Positions 29,401 through 38,474 are shown, numbered from the stretch's first letter. The stretch is DNA of 63,543 bases from Bacteroidales bacterium (GCA_017616655.1 JAFZXU010000037.1:1-63543); one strand, 5' to 3'. Made by a program: numbers and translations. The notes: a model not told the origin generated them from the letters alone.

Positions 29401-30387
29401 ATGAAAAAGAGAGTCTCGGACATAATTAAGTACACGCTGGCCGCAGCCGTGGCCGGCGTGCTGCTTTATTTCGTTCTGCGCAACATCAACTGGTCGCTCG
29501 TGGCTGAGGGACTGGCGCACTGCAAGTGGGGATTCATCCTTCTTATGGTGTTGGCCAACATAATTTCCGTGGTTTTCCGCGCTGTCCGCTGGAGGCTTCT
29601 CACCAACCCCGTCGCCCCCGGTGAGAGGCGTATGACGGTCATCAACGCCTACTTTATCGGCAATATGTTCAACAGCCTGCTGCCCGGCAGCGGAGAATTC
29701 ATCCGTTGCGGCTTCATACGCACTTCCGAAGCCTCATACCAGAAGGTCCTCGGCACGGTCCTCACGGAGCGCATCTGGGACGCCATCTCCCTTATTATCC
29801 TGACAATCATAGCATTGTCCGCCGGAAGCGAGGCATTCGCCACCTTCTGCCGCGAGAATGTATGGGAGCCGATGAGGGCCTCGCTCATGGCGAAATGGTG
29901 GATCGTTCCCGCCGTGGCGGGAGGCGTAATACTGCTTGTGGCGCTTTACAGGATACTGAAGAAGCGGATTCCCTCACTTCAGAAGGTGGGCAGTTTCTTC
30001 AAGGGGCTGCTGGAGGGCCTCCTCTCCTTCCGTAATATGAAGAACAAGGGGACATTCCTGCTGCTGACAGTGGGAATATGGGTGATGTACTGGATAGGAA
30101 TGCACTGCGTGCTGCTGGCGATGCCCGAGCTCTGCCACCTGCATCCGGCTGATTCACTTATGCTTACCGTCACCGGAAACCTGGCTTCGGTAATCCCTGC
30201 GCCCGGCTCGATCGGGGCGTACCATTACCTCATAACTGAGGCTGTTGCCAATATTTATTCGGCAACAAAGGAGACCGGCCTGCTCTATGCGGTGCTTAAC
30301 CACGAACCTGTGCTCCTCACCCACCTCACCTTCGGCTTCATCTGCTACCTGGCCCAAAGGGCCTACATTAGAAAGAAGAGGCCCTAA
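29401..30387 (+). CDS. Lysylphosphatidylglycerol-synthase-TM / UPF0104 flippase-like membrane protein
   Basis: 328 residues with about eight transmembrane segments. FRAVRWRLL (about 59-67) and the GNMFNSLLPGSGEFIRCGFI motif (about 86-105), plus SVIPAPGSIGAYHYL near the end, are the family signature seen in the MprF flippase part and in YbhN-like proteins. It lacks the cytosolic synthetase domain. It probably moves a lipid or glycolipid across the inner membrane; substrate unknown. Confidence 0.87.
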   Translation: MKKRVSDIIKYTLAAAVAGVLLYFVLRNINWSLVAEGLAHCKWGFILLMVLANIISVVFRAVRWRLLTNPVAPGERRMTVINAYFIGNMFNSLLPGSGEFIRCGFIRTSEASYQKVLGTVLTERIWDAISLIILTIIALSAGSEAFATFCRENVWEPMRASLMAKWWIVPAVAGGVILLVALYRILKKRIPSLQKVGSFFKGLLEGLLSFRNMKNKGTFLLLTVGIWVMYWIGMHCVLLAMPELCHLHPADSLMLTVTGNLASVIPAPGSIGAYHYLITEAVANIYSATKETGLLYAVLNHEPVLLTHLTFGFICYLAQRAYIRKKRP

Positions 30388-30459
30388 ATGGCGGGCGGGA
30401 TATGATTTCGAGGAGCTTGTTTCTGCTCATCGAAATCATATACCAGAGCCATAGGGCCT
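30380..30459. terminator. Nested inverted repeats between convergent genes
   Basis: An inner 12-bp pair ATATGATTTCGA (30400-30411) with its complement at 30430-30441, and an outer AGGCCCTA/TAGGGCCT pair at 30380-30387/30452-30459. No T run follows, so termination is a guess based on position between the flippase-like gene and ygiQ. Confidence 0.4.
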
Positions 30460-30467
30460 GAATAATC

Positions 30468-32174
30468 TTATTTGAAGAACCAGGACTTCTGGCGGCGCTT
30501 GGATTCCTGGTCGCGTGCGACGTAGAGTTTCTCGCCGGTATAGGGATCAAGTCCGGTATAGAACATTACCGAACTCAGGGTCATCGGGGTCGGTGTGAGG
30601 TCCTGCACCTGCTCCAGATGGAAATTGAGCGACCTGGTCTCGCGGCTGAGCCGCTTCATATCCTCCTCCGTACAACCCGGATGGCTTGAGATGAAGTAGG
30701 GAATCAGCTGGTACTTCAGCCCCTCCTCCGCGCAGATGCGGCGAAAGTCGGAATTAAGTTTGCGGAAGAGTTCGAACGAGGGTTTGCGCATCAGTTTCAG
30801 CACATGGTCCTCGGTGTGCTCGGGAGCCACCTTCAGGCGGCCGGAGGTGTGGTTCACGATGACATCGCGCAGATATCTGTCGTCATCCTTCTCGAAAAGA
30901 TCGTAGCGGATTCCGCTGCCTATGAAAGCCTTCTTCACCCCTTTCACCTTTGCAACCGACTGATACAGAGCCAGGAGCCGTGCATGACTGTTGTCCAGGT
31001 TGGCGCAGGGATGCGGATGGAGGCAGGAAGGCCTGACGCACTTGGCGCAGAGCGAAAGGTCGCGTCCGCCCATCCCGTACATATTGGCCGAAGGGCCGCC
31101 GATGTCGGAAATGTAGCCGCGGAAATCGGGCATCTTCGTCACCTTCGCCACCTCCGCGAGTATCGATTTCTCGCTGCGCGAACTGATGAATTTGCCCTGA
31201 TGTGCAGATATGGTGCAGAAGGCGCAGCCTCCGAAGCAGCCGCGGTGGATGTTCACCGAGTGCTTTATCATCTCATATGCGGCTATGGTCTTGCCGGCAT
31301 AGCGCGGATGCGGCAGCCTGGTGTAGGGCAGATCGAAACTGTTGTCAAGTTCCTCCTGGGTCAGTCGGGTGTGCGGCGGATTGATCACCACATACCTGTC
31401 GCCCGTCTTCTCCACCAGTACCGACTTCTGTTCGAGGCGGTTGCTCTCCACCTCCATCTTCACGAAGTTCTCGCAGAAGGCCTCATTCGAAGCGCAGCAC
31501 TCCTCGAACGAGTGCAGCATCATCCTATCCTCTTCGGGAATGCGGGAGACATACTTCTCATCCGCCATGAATGAGACCTGTTTCAGCTTGCGGAGCAGGT
31601 TGGCGTTGTAGCCGTTGCGCAGGGCGCGGGCCACTTCGCAGATGACCTTGTCGCCCATTCCGTAGATCAGCAGGTCCGCCCCGCTATCCACCAGGACGGA
31701 GGGCTTGAGAGTGTCGCTCCAGTAATCATAATGGGTAAGGCGGCGGAGGGAAGCCTCGATGCCGCCAATCACCACGGGAACGTGGGGATAGAGCTGCTTC
31801 AGAATGCGGGTATAGACCGTCACGGCGTAATCCGGACGCATACCAGCCTTTCCGCCGGGAGTGTAGGCGTCGTCGCTGCGGCGGCGCAGGTTCGCGGTGT
31901 AATGGTTCACCATCGAATCCATCGCCCCTGCCGAGACCCCGAAGAAGAGGCGCGGCGCACCCAGTTTCCTGAAGTCGCGAAGGTCGTCCCTCCAGTTTGG
32001 CTGCGGCACCAGCGCCACCCGGTATCCCTGCTGCTGAAGCAGACGCCCTATCACCGCCCCTCCGAAGGAAGGGTGGTCCACATAGGCATCGCCGTTGAAA
32101 AGGATCACATCCAGGAAGTCCCAGCCGAGGGCTTCGACCTCCTTCACGGATGTAGGCAGGAAATCGGATGACAT
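30468..32174 (-). CDS. ygiQ: YgiQ-family radical SAM protein
   Basis: 568 residues. Radical-SAM cluster motif C313-x3-C317-x2-C320 (GCFGGCAFCTISAHQG), the N-terminal YgiQ region (LGWDFLDVILFNGDAYVDHP) and the C-terminal PAEHTEDHVLKLM-like segment are present. It is shorter than many YgiQ proteins, ending soon after LYVARDQESKRRQKSWFF, so the usual C-terminal low-complexity tail is absent. Function unknown. It follows corA by 11 bases on the same strand. Confidence 0.92.
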   Translation of the reverse strand: MSSDFLPTSVKEVEALGWDFLDVILFNGDAYVDHPSFGGAVIGRLLQQQGYRVALVPQPNWRDDLRDFRKLGAPRLFFGVSAGAMDSMVNHYTANLRRRSDDAYTPGGKAGMRPDYAVTVYTRILKQLYPHVPVVIGGIEASLRRLTHYDYWSDTLKPSVLVDSGADLLIYGMGDKVICEVARALRNGYNANLLRKLKQVSFMADEKYVSRIPEEDRMMLHSFEECCASNEAFCENFVKMEVESNRLEQKSVLVEKTGDRYVVINPPHTRLTQEELDNSFDLPYTRLPHPRYAGKTIAAYEMIKHSVNIHRGCFGGCAFCTISAHQGKFISSRSEKSILAEVAKVTKMPDFRGYISDIGGPSANMYGMGGRDLSLCAKCVRPSCLHPHPCANLDNSHARLLALYQSVAKVKGVKKAFIGSGIRYDLFEKDDDRYLRDVIVNHTSGRLKVAPEHTEDHVLKLMRKPSFELFRKLNSDFRRICAEEGLKYQLIPYFISSHPGCTEEDMKRLSRETRSLNFHLEQVQDLTPTPMTLSSVMFYTGLDPYTGEKLYVARDQESKRRQKSWFFK

Positions 32175-32185
32175 ACCGGGCCGCT

Positions 32186-33133
32186 TTACATCATCTTGCG
32201 GCGGCGGAAGATGACGATGGCAACTATGACCGTAAGAATCATAACTGCCGCGGTCACGAGCATATCCCAGTTGCCGCCCACCAGGGGCAGCTTGATATTC
32301 ATACCGTAGATGCTGGCCACCAGCGTAGGAGGCATCAGGAGCAGCGAAACCACGGTGAATATCTTCATTATCTTGTTCTGCTCCAGGTTGATAAGACCCA
32401 GGACAGTGTTCTGCAGATACTCCAGACGCTCGAAGCTGAAGTTGGTATGGTTGATCAGAGAGTTGACGTCCTTGAGCATTATGTTGAACTTGGCAGTCAC
32501 GCTCTTGGGAGTCTTGTCACTCTTGAGGAGGCTCGACATCATACGCTGCTTGTCCACGATGTTCTCGCGTACGATCATCGTGTTTTCCTGCAACTGGTTG
32601 ATGTCGATCAGGAAGTCGTCGCCAACGTCTTCGCCCAAGCTCACCCTGCGGCTGTATTGAGCTATCTCCTTGGACATCAGCTCGATCATATCGGCATCGA
32701 GGTCGGTCCTGTTCTCGAGAATGCCGCAGAGGATGTGGAATCCGGTGGGATAGAGCTTGCTGTTGGCCACCATACGGCGCTGGATGTCGGTGAAGCTGCG
32801 CAGGGGCACCTGGCGGATGGATGTGAAGGTATTGCCGGTCAGCATAAAGGAGACCGACTCCATCGAGTAGTTCTCAGGACCCGGAATAAGGAAGTCCGTG
32901 TTGATGGAGATGTATTTGGCAGTTTCGAAGTAACGGGATGAACTCTCGATCTCCTCCGCCTGCGCGCGGCTCTGGAGATTGACTCCCAGGAACTCCTCGA
33001 CCTCCCTCTTCTCATCCCCGTCAGGATCGAACAGGTCGAGCCACAGCGCGTCACGCGCCGTGATCTGCTTCAGTATATCTGTGGATTCTGCTGTAAGAAT
33101 CTGTCCGTTTGAGTTATAAAAAATCTGAACCAT
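32186..33133 (-). CDS. corA: Magnesium/cobalt transporter CorA
   Basis: 315 residues: a large cytoplasmic N-terminal domain, two C-terminal transmembrane helices and the pore motif YGMN (GMN at 277-279). Mg2+ channel of the inner membrane. The ATG at 33133 is used; the longer reading adds 17 residues with no CorA character. A TACTTTTG promoter lies at 33298-33305, leaving a leader of roughly 160 bases that could hold a regulatory element. Confidence 0.95.
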   Translation of the reverse strand: MVQIFYNSNGQILTAESTDILKQITARDALWLDLFDPDGDEKREVEEFLGVNLQSRAQAEEIESSSRYFETAKYISINTDFLIPGPENYSMESVSFMLTGNTFTSIRQVPLRSFTDIQRRMVANSKLYPTGFHILCGILENRTDLDADMIELMSKEIAQYSRRVSLGEDVGDDFLIDINQLQENTMIVRENIVDKQRMMSSLLKSDKTPKSVTAKFNIMLKDVNSLINHTNFSFERLEYLQNTVLGLINLEQNKIMKIFTVVSLLLMPPTLVASIYGMNIKLPLVGGNWDMLVTAAVMILTVIVAIVIFRRRKMM

Positions 33134-33305
33134 AGCCCTCAAGCAACTAATAGGTTTGTATTCCGTGGATTGACTGGGATACAACTATCTGGCTCGGGGC
33201 TTGGCCCTCCTTATGCCAAGGAAATTCTTTATGTAATCAAAACGGATCATTCAGTATTGTTTCTTGCGGATGGCCGGACCATTCTCCGACCAATCTGCAA
33301 AAGTA
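33134..33305 (-). promoter_or_regulatory. corA promoter and long 5' leader
   Basis: TACTTTTG at 33298-33305 (minus strand) is the nearest -7 element. The leader to 33133 contains no obvious ORF. I see a weak CTTGGC/GCCAAG hairpin around 33194-33216 but no known Mg2+ riboswitch pattern. Confidence 0.4.
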
Positions 33306-33316
33306 GGAATTATTTT

Positions 33317-33886
33317 CTAAAAACAAAGATGCTCGAGCAGAATTTTGATACCGAGGGCGAGCAGGATAACACCGCCCAGGAGGTTTGTCCAGCGTCCGGC
33401 GAAAGAGCCGACGCGTTTGCCTCCGGCGAGGCCGAGGGCGGCCGCCAAAGCAGTGACCGCTGCGATTATAAGCGACGCCCAGGCAGCGCGGCCGCAGGTC
33501 ATCTGAAGCATCGCGAAGGAGATTCCGACGGCCAGGGCGTCGATGCTGGTGGCCATTGACGAGATTATCAGTTTGCCTGGTTTGAGAAGGTCGACGTCGC
33601 TCTTTTCTTCGCGGTTCAGGAGGGCGTTTATTATCATTTCGCCGCCGATGTAGGCCAGGAGGGCGAAGGCCACCCAGTGATCGTAGCGCTCGATGTAATG
33701 GCTGAAGGTGGAGCCCAGCGCCCAGCCTATGAAGGTGAAGCCGCCCTGGAAAAGGGCGAAGCTTCCGATTATGGACAGCCTCTTTCCAAGGCCCGTTTTT
33801 CCCATGCAGGCCCCTCCCACCATCGATACTGCCAGCGTATCGAAGCATAGGCCTATGGCAATGAGAAGTATTTCTAATAAGGTCAT
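33317..33886 (-). CDS. mntP: Manganese efflux pump MntP
   Basis: 189 residues, six predicted helices in two repeats. The first helix carries GLCFDTLAVSMVGGACMG and the fourth SSMATSIDALAVGISFAM, with the paired Asp residues needed for Mn2+ export. It lies behind the symporter gene on the same strand, separated by a long inverted repeat. No yybP-ykoY Mn riboswitch pattern was found upstream. Confidence 0.94.
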   Translation of the reverse strand: MTLLEILLIAIGLCFDTLAVSMVGGACMGKTGLGKRLSIIGSFALFQGGFTFIGWALGSTFSHYIERYDHWVAFALLAYIGGEMIINALLNREEKSDVDLLKPGKLIISSMATSIDALAVGISFAMLQMTCGRAAWASLIIAAVTALAAALGLAGGKRVGSFAGRWTNLLGGVILLALGIKILLEHLCF

Positions 33887-33896
33887 TATTATCTGT

Positions 33897-34030
33897 ATGT
33901 CAAGGAATCAGTTGTATCTCTCCAGGAACCTGTGCCACCCTCGGCAACATAAGAGGGAGGGGCCCACGAAGTGGGAGGGGTCGAGCGGAGCGAGACGGTT
34001 ATCGGAGAGATGCAGCTGATTCCTTGACAT
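33897..34030. repeat. 27-bp inverted repeat around an 80-base loop
   Basis: Arm 33897-33923 (ATGTCAAGGAATCAGTTGTA then TCTCTCC) and arm 34004-34030 are complementary at 25 of 27 positions. The right arm encodes the last codons of the symporter, whose stop is at 33999. The loop holds the hairpins CCCAC/GTGGG (33963-33975) and GCTCCGCTCG-type repeats. It could be a terminator, an attenuator before mntP, or the ends of a small insertion. Confidence 0.6.
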
Positions 34031-35537
34031 TATTTTTTATTCTAAACAACCACATCAAAACAAAGGTCAGCAATCCGTTTACTATGAGCAAGGTAAAGCC
34101 GAGGTCGAAACCGAGGTAGCGCTTGCCGAGTATATTGAAGGCCAGGCAGAGCAGCGGGGAGGCAACAGCGATCCAGGGAGTCGCCTTGTCGCGAGCTTTG
34201 CATCGCGTGAGGATTCCGAAGAAGAAAATGCCCAGCAGAGGGCCGTAGGTATAGGATGCCAGTTTGTAAACCAGATTGATTACCGAATCGTTGCTGAGCA
34301 GATAGAGGGCCAGGATTATGAAGAAGAAGGCAGCGGCCACGCAGGCGTGCACATACTTTCGGACAAGTTCCTTGCCCTTGTCCGTCAGGTCTTCACGCTT
34401 GTCGAACCGCAGGAAATCCACGCAGATGGAGGTGGTCAGCGAGGTCATCGCCGCACCGGCGCTGGGATAGGCCGCCGAGATGAGGCCGATGAGGAAGAAG
34501 AGGCAGACCCCGAAGCCGAGACAGCGGCTCGCCACGGCCGGGAAGAGTTCGTCGGTACGAGTGATGCCAAGGGCCTCGAAACCGCCCTTCGACGATGCAT
34601 AGATGCAGAGCAGAGCACCCAGCAGGAGGAAGAAGAGATTCACCGCCAATATGATGATGCTGGTGGTGTACATATTCTTCTTTGCCGCCCGTAAATCCTT
34701 GCAGGCGAGGCTCTTCTGAATCATCGCCTGGTCGAGGCCGGTCATCGCTATGGTGATGAAGATGCCGGCGAAGAATTGCTTGAGGGCATTTGTTCCGGTG
34801 CTCCAGTTCCAGTCGAACCAGTCGAGGTAACCGTGGCCGGGAGTCAGGGGATTCTCAGAGGAGGCCAGGGCGCTCCACATGGCTCCGCCGCTCCAGCCCA
34901 TATCCCGACAGATATGCCAGATGGCCAGGCCGACCGCAAGCAGCATGAAGGTGGTCTGCAGCACGTCGGTCCAAATTATGGTCTTGACTCCGCCGCGGAA
35001 GGTGTAGAGGTAAAGCAGCACCAGGAAAACCAGAGTCACGACGGCGAAGACGAAGGTACTTGAGGTGGCCTTCGCGAAGCCGGCGGGAATGAAGGTATTG
35101 AACACCACCATCACAGCCAGGATGCGCACTGCAGCCCCCAGGAGGCGCGAAAGCATAAAGAAGGAGGTCCCGGTTATATGGCTTTTCCGTCCCAGGCGCT
35201 CGCCCAGATAGGTATAGATCGAGGTCAGGTTCTTCTTGTAATAGAGCGGCAGCAGCACCTCCGCCACTACGGCGTAGCCACACACAAACCCCAGCACCAA
35301 AGGCATATAGAAGAAGTTCTGCGCCCATACGTTGCCCGGCACGGAGATGAAGGTCACGCCCGAGATGGAGGCGCCTACCATCCCGTAGGCCACCACCGGC
35401 CAGGGAGCCTTGCGGTCGCCGGAAAAGAAGGAGGAACTTCCCGCCTTGCGGGCCGTCAGGTGGGAAATGAGGAAAAGCAGCGCCGTATAAGCCGCAAAGG
35501 CTATCAGGAACCAGTGGAATGGAAAGCCGTTCTGCAT
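33999..35537 (-). CDS. Sodium:solute symporter (SSS family)
   Basis: 512 residues, about 13 transmembrane segments. AYGMVGASISGVTFISVPGN (about 51-70) and the Na+-site region AAYPSAGAAMTSLTTSICVD (about 360-379) are typical SSS features. Substrate unknown; in Bacteroidota similar proteins beside MurNAc or sialic-acid genes import amino sugars, and here murQ and an amino-sugar kinase are three and four genes upstream. It follows recR by four bases, making it the apparent last gene of the TPP-riboswitch operon. Its 3' end lies in a long inverted repeat. Confidence 0.88.
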   Translation of the reverse strand: MQNGFPFHWFLIAFAAYTALLFLISHLTARKAGSSSFFSGDRKAPWPVVAYGMVGASISGVTFISVPGNVWAQNFFYMPLVLGFVCGYAVVAEVLLPLYYKKNLTSIYTYLGERLGRKSHITGTSFFMLSRLLGAAVRILAVMVVFNTFIPAGFAKATSSTFVFAVVTLVFLVLLYLYTFRGGVKTIIWTDVLQTTFMLLAVGLAIWHICRDMGWSGGAMWSALASSENPLTPGHGYLDWFDWNWSTGTNALKQFFAGIFITIAMTGLDQAMIQKSLACKDLRAAKKNMYTTSIIILAVNLFFLLLGALLCIYASSKGGFEALGITRTDELFPAVASRCLGFGVCLFFLIGLISAAYPSAGAAMTSLTTSICVDFLRFDKREDLTDKGKELVRKYVHACVAAAFFFIILALYLLSNDSVINLVYKLASYTYGPLLGIFFFGILTRCKARDKATPWIAVASPLLCLAFNILGKRYLGFDLGFTLLIVNGLLTFVLMWLFRIKNNVKESAASLR

Positions 35538-35541
35538 AGTG

Positions 35542-36150
35542 TCAAGGCTTGAAAGGCTGGCGCATCTGCATCGAGCGGCCGAGGGTCAGTTCGTCGGTAT
35601 ATTCCAAATCGTCCCCGAACCCGACTCCGCGGGCTATGGAAGTGACCTCCACGGGGAGTGAGGCAATCTGCTTGTAGATGAAGAACGAGGTGGTCTCCCC
35701 CTCTATCCCTGTGCTCAGCGCTAGCACGACCTCCTTCACTCCGCCGGCCGAGATGCGGGCAACCAGTTCCTGTATGGGGAGATCGGAAGGACCGATGCCC
35801 TCCATCGGGGAGATAATGCCGCCGAGGATATGGTAGAGGCCGTTGTACTGCCCCGTATTCTCGATGCTGAACACATCGCGGAGGCTCTCCACCACGCAAA
35901 TTACAGAGTGGTCGCGGCGGGCATCGGAGCAGATCGGGCAGACTCCGTCGTCGGAAATCATATTGCACTCGGGGCAGTAGCGGATGCCGCTCTTGAGGTT
36001 CAGGAAGGCGTTGGAGAAGCGCTCCACATCGACGCCGTCACGGCCGAGCATATGCAGGGCCAGGCGGAGCGCCGTCCTGCGTCCCACTCCGGGCAGGGTA
36101 GCGAACTGGTCCACCGCCTCGTCGAGCAGCTGTGATCCGAATTTATTCAT
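35542..36150 (-). CDS. recR: Recombination protein RecR
   Basis: 202 residues: helix-hairpin-helix (LPGVGRRTALRLALHML), zinc finger C59, C62, C71, C74, and Toprim domain from about 83 (VICVVESLRDVFSIENTGQY). RecFOR gap repair. The ATG at 36150 overlaps the murQ stop by eight bases (ATGAATAA); another in-frame ATG lies at 36156. The overlap suggests translational coupling to murQ, an odd partner. Confidence 0.96.
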   Translation of the reverse strand: MNKFGSQLLDEAVDQFATLPGVGRRTALRLALHMLGRDGVDVERFSNAFLNLKSGIRYCPECNMISDDGVCPICSDARRDHSVICVVESLRDVFSIENTGQYNGLYHILGGIISPMEGIGPSDLPIQELVARISAGGVKEVVLALSTGIEGETTSFFIYKQIASLPVEVTSIARGVGFGDDLEYTDELTLGRSMQMRQPFKP

Positions 36151-36967
36151 TGACATTGTTCTGAGTCTTAAATCGTTGTACGGCCTCACGGACCGAGCCG
36201 GCCTCCAGCAGCAGATTGCGGGCGGCCTCCTCGTCCTTCAGGCCTGTCTCTTCCATCACGAAACGGGCTCCACGCTCGACCAGCTTGTCGTTGGTGAGCT
36301 GCATATCGACCATACGGTTGCCGTGCACGTGGCCGAGGCGGATCATCACGGAAGTAGATATCATATTGAGGATCAGCTTCTCGGCAGTGCCGGCCTTCAT
36401 CCGGGTGCTGCCCGTGACGAATTCTGGCCCCACCACGGCGACTATCGGGACGGTGGCGACTTCGGCTGCGGGAGTATCGGGGTTGCAGGTGATGCAGGCG
36501 GTAAGCAGACCCGCTTCGGTGGCATGCCTGAGAGCCCCGAGCACATAGGGCGTATGGCCGGAAGCGGAAAGGCCGATCAGGGTATCGTCGGGGCCTGGAC
36601 CGAAGGGCAGCAGGTCGTTCCATCCGGCATCTTTACTGTCTTCCGCCCCCTCCACTGCCTTGCGGATGGCGCCGTCTCCACCGGCTATCACCGCGAGGAA
36701 GAGGTCGCTGTCGGCCCCGTAGGTGGGAGGGATTTCGGAGGCGTCAACGACGCCGAGACGGCCGCTGGTGCCGGAACCGGCATAAAAGACGCGCCCGCCG
36801 CGGCGGACACGCTCCACGATAGCGTCCACAAGCTTTGCTATGGCCGGAATGCACCCTGCCACCACGCGAGGCACACGCTGGTCTTCCCGGTTTATCTCCT
36901 CGAGAAGAAGCCTGGTCGGCGTATGCTCCAGATTGGAGTATCGGGAGGGTTGTTCCGTAACCTTCAT
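36143..36967 (-). CDS. murQ: N-acetylmuramic acid 6-phosphate etherase
   Basis: 274 residues, SIS fold. GSGTSGRLGVVDASEIPPTY at 64-83 with E78 as the likely catalytic acid, and the family motif STRMKAGTAEKLILNMIST. It cleaves the lactyl ether of MurNAc-6-phosphate to give GlcNAc-6-phosphate, completing cell-wall sugar recycling. The ATG at 36967 follows the kinase stop by four bases; the longer frame to 36994 overlaps it. Confidence 0.96.
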   Translation of the reverse strand: MKVTEQPSRYSNLEHTPTRLLLEEINREDQRVPRVVAGCIPAIAKLVDAIVERVRRGGRVFYAGSGTSGRLGVVDASEIPPTYGADSDLFLAVIAGGDGAIRKAVEGAEDSKDAGWNDLLPFGPGPDDTLIGLSASGHTPYVLGALRHATEAGLLTACITCNPDTPAAEVATVPIVAVVGPEFVTGSTRMKAGTAEKLILNMISTSVMIRLGHVHGNRMVDMQLTNDKLVERGARFVMEETGLKDEEAARNLLLEAGSVREAVQRFKTQNNVNE

Positions 36968-36971
36968 ATTA

Positions 36972-37805
36972 TCAGCCTTTATGATACTTTGCAAGCAGGT
37001 CTGCGGGTTTCTTGACGATAGTACCCGGACGCATCCCTAGCGCCTTGAGGCAGGACTCCAGATGATCACGGAAAACCCAGGCCACCGAGCCGGTGAAATT
37101 GACGGGATAACGGCGATAATCGTACTGCGCGACATTGCGGGTCAGGAAGGTCTCGAATCCCTTGCGCAGCAGATTCCTGCAGTAGGGATGGTTGGCGTAC
37201 TCTCCTATGAAGGGGAGGAATGAAGCCAGGTAACGGCTCGGAAGGGGATCCCTGTAAACCTTCTGAACTACAGTGGGATAATCGAGTCCGTAACGGCGTA
37301 CTAGTTCCGATGAGAGGTTCTGGGGCAGCAGTCCCTTCACGAAGTCAGAAAGCAGTTGCTTGCCGAACCAGGCTCCGCTCGCCTCGTCGCCGAGGATGAA
37401 GCCGCCGGCCCGCACGTTGGCGGCGATGGACTTGCCGTCGTAGAAGCAGCTGTTGGAGCCGGTGCCGAGTATGCAGACAATGCCTGGCTCGTTGCCGCAA
37501 AGCGCGCGGGCAGCTGCCATCAGGTCGGAATCAGCGTGGCACTGGGCAGCGGGGAAAAGACGCTTCAAGGCGCCGCATACCGGCGCTCCAGCCTCTTCTG
37601 AAACTATTCCCGCGCCATAATACCACACCTCGGAGACTTCATCGGAGGGGAGTGCCGAGAGTTTCTCGCTGATGCTTGCATATATCTCATCCTCAGAGAG
37701 GAATACCGGATTGATGCCGGGGGTGGTAATCCCCTTCACGGCTCCGTTTTCACTTATGGCCCTCCAGTCCACCTTGGTCGAACCGCCGTCAGCTATTACT
37801 ATCAT
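36972..37805 (-). CDS. BadF/BadG-type amino-sugar kinase (GlcNAc/MurNAc kinase, MurK-like)
   Basis: 277 residues. Actin-like ATPase fold: ADGGSTKVDWRAI (phosphate 1, about 5-17), CILGTGSNSCFYDGKSI (phosphate 2), and GGFILGDEASGAWFGKQLL typical of N-acetylglucosamine kinases. Next to murQ the likely substrate is MurNAc, as in the MurT-MurK-MurQ pathway described for Tannerella, making MurNAc-6-phosphate. Overlaps pnuT by four bases (ATGA). An alternative is glucosamine/GlcNAc kinase. Confidence 0.88.
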   Translation of the reverse strand: MIVIADGGSTKVDWRAISENGAVKGITTPGINPVFLSEDEIYASISEKLSALPSDEVSEVWYYGAGIVSEEAGAPVCGALKRLFPAAQCHADSDLMAAARALCGNEPGIVCILGTGSNSCFYDGKSIAANVRAGGFILGDEASGAWFGKQLLSDFVKGLLPQNLSSELVRRYGLDYPTVVQKVYRDPLPSRYLASFLPFIGEYANHPYCRNLLRKGFETFLTRNVAQYDYRRYPVNFTGSVAWVFRDHLESCLKALGMRPGTIVKKPADLLAKYHKG

Positions 37806-38461
37806 TTTATCTCTTTTTCGTCAAAATAAACCCCGTTGCGTCTCCAGTGCCGCAGCCCTATGAATGCCGTCACGAGATAGCACCCATAGAGGGCAGCCAT
37901 CCAGTAAAGGCCTCCGAAAATGAACATCGCTACGGAAACCAGATTAACCAAAATCCAAAGATACCAATTTTCCAGATACGAACGGCTCACCCAGTACATC
38001 GCAATCATACTGAGCACCGCCATCGATGTATCGAGCAGCACCTGGCCGTGGTAGGGTTGTGCTCCCGCCGCATGGTCCACATAACTGAAAAGCGGCATCA
38101 GAAGTGCCGTGGCCGCGATTGCAACGGCCAGGCTGATGATAAGCGTCTTTCTTGAAGGCCTCACTATCCGCAAGGCATCCCCTTCCGCAGCACTGCCGTC
38201 CGAACTCCGCTGAAGCGCATTGAGCCTGCGCCACTGGATAATTCCGTAAACAGAAGTGGCGATATAATATACCTGCAGCAGCGCCATCGCGGGGAAGGCA
38301 CCGTGCAGGTAAACTGCTATATTCAGAAGGGCGGCTACGATGCAGAGCACCCACATCACGTCGGATTTCAGCACCTCCAGTACCACATAGGCAAGGCCGA
38401 TGAATACGGCGGCTATCTCCAGCCAGCCGAAGAGGTCCAAAGTGGAGAAGTAATCCGCCAT
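37802..38461 (-). CDS. pnuT: PnuC-family vitamin transporter, probably the thiamine transporter PnuT
   Basis: 219 residues, seven predicted helices, with the PnuC-type WxxW-like aromatic helices (YWVSRSYLENWYLWILVNLV). PnuC proteins carry nicotinamide riboside. The Bacteroidota paralogue PnuT is defined by its place behind a TPP-riboswitch-controlled outer-membrane receptor, as here, 13 bases downstream of that receptor gene. The usual third gene, thiamine pyrophosphokinase, is not present; the amino-sugar kinase follows instead. Confidence 0.88.
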   Translation of the reverse strand: MADYFSTLDLFGWLEIAAVFIGLAYVVLEVLKSDVMWVLCIVAALLNIAVYLHGAFPAMALLQVYYIATSVYGIIQWRRLNALQRSSDGSAAEGDALRIVRPSRKTLIISLAVAIAATALLMPLFSYVDHAAGAQPYHGQVLLDTSMAVLSMIAMYWVSRSYLENWYLWILVNLVSVAMFIFGGLYWMAALYGCYLVTAFIGLRHWRRNGVYFDEKEIK

Positions 38462-38474
38462 AAGCCCCTGACCG

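Noticed and set aside
28219-29520. 433-codon frame antisense to the SGNH hydrolase
   Set aside because: Antisense shadow; the plus-strand protein has a lipobox and the full SGNH motifs.
33890-34030. Manganese (yybP-ykoY) riboswitch upstream of mntP
   Set aside because: The conserved loops of that riboswitch are not present; the region is a simple long inverted repeat.
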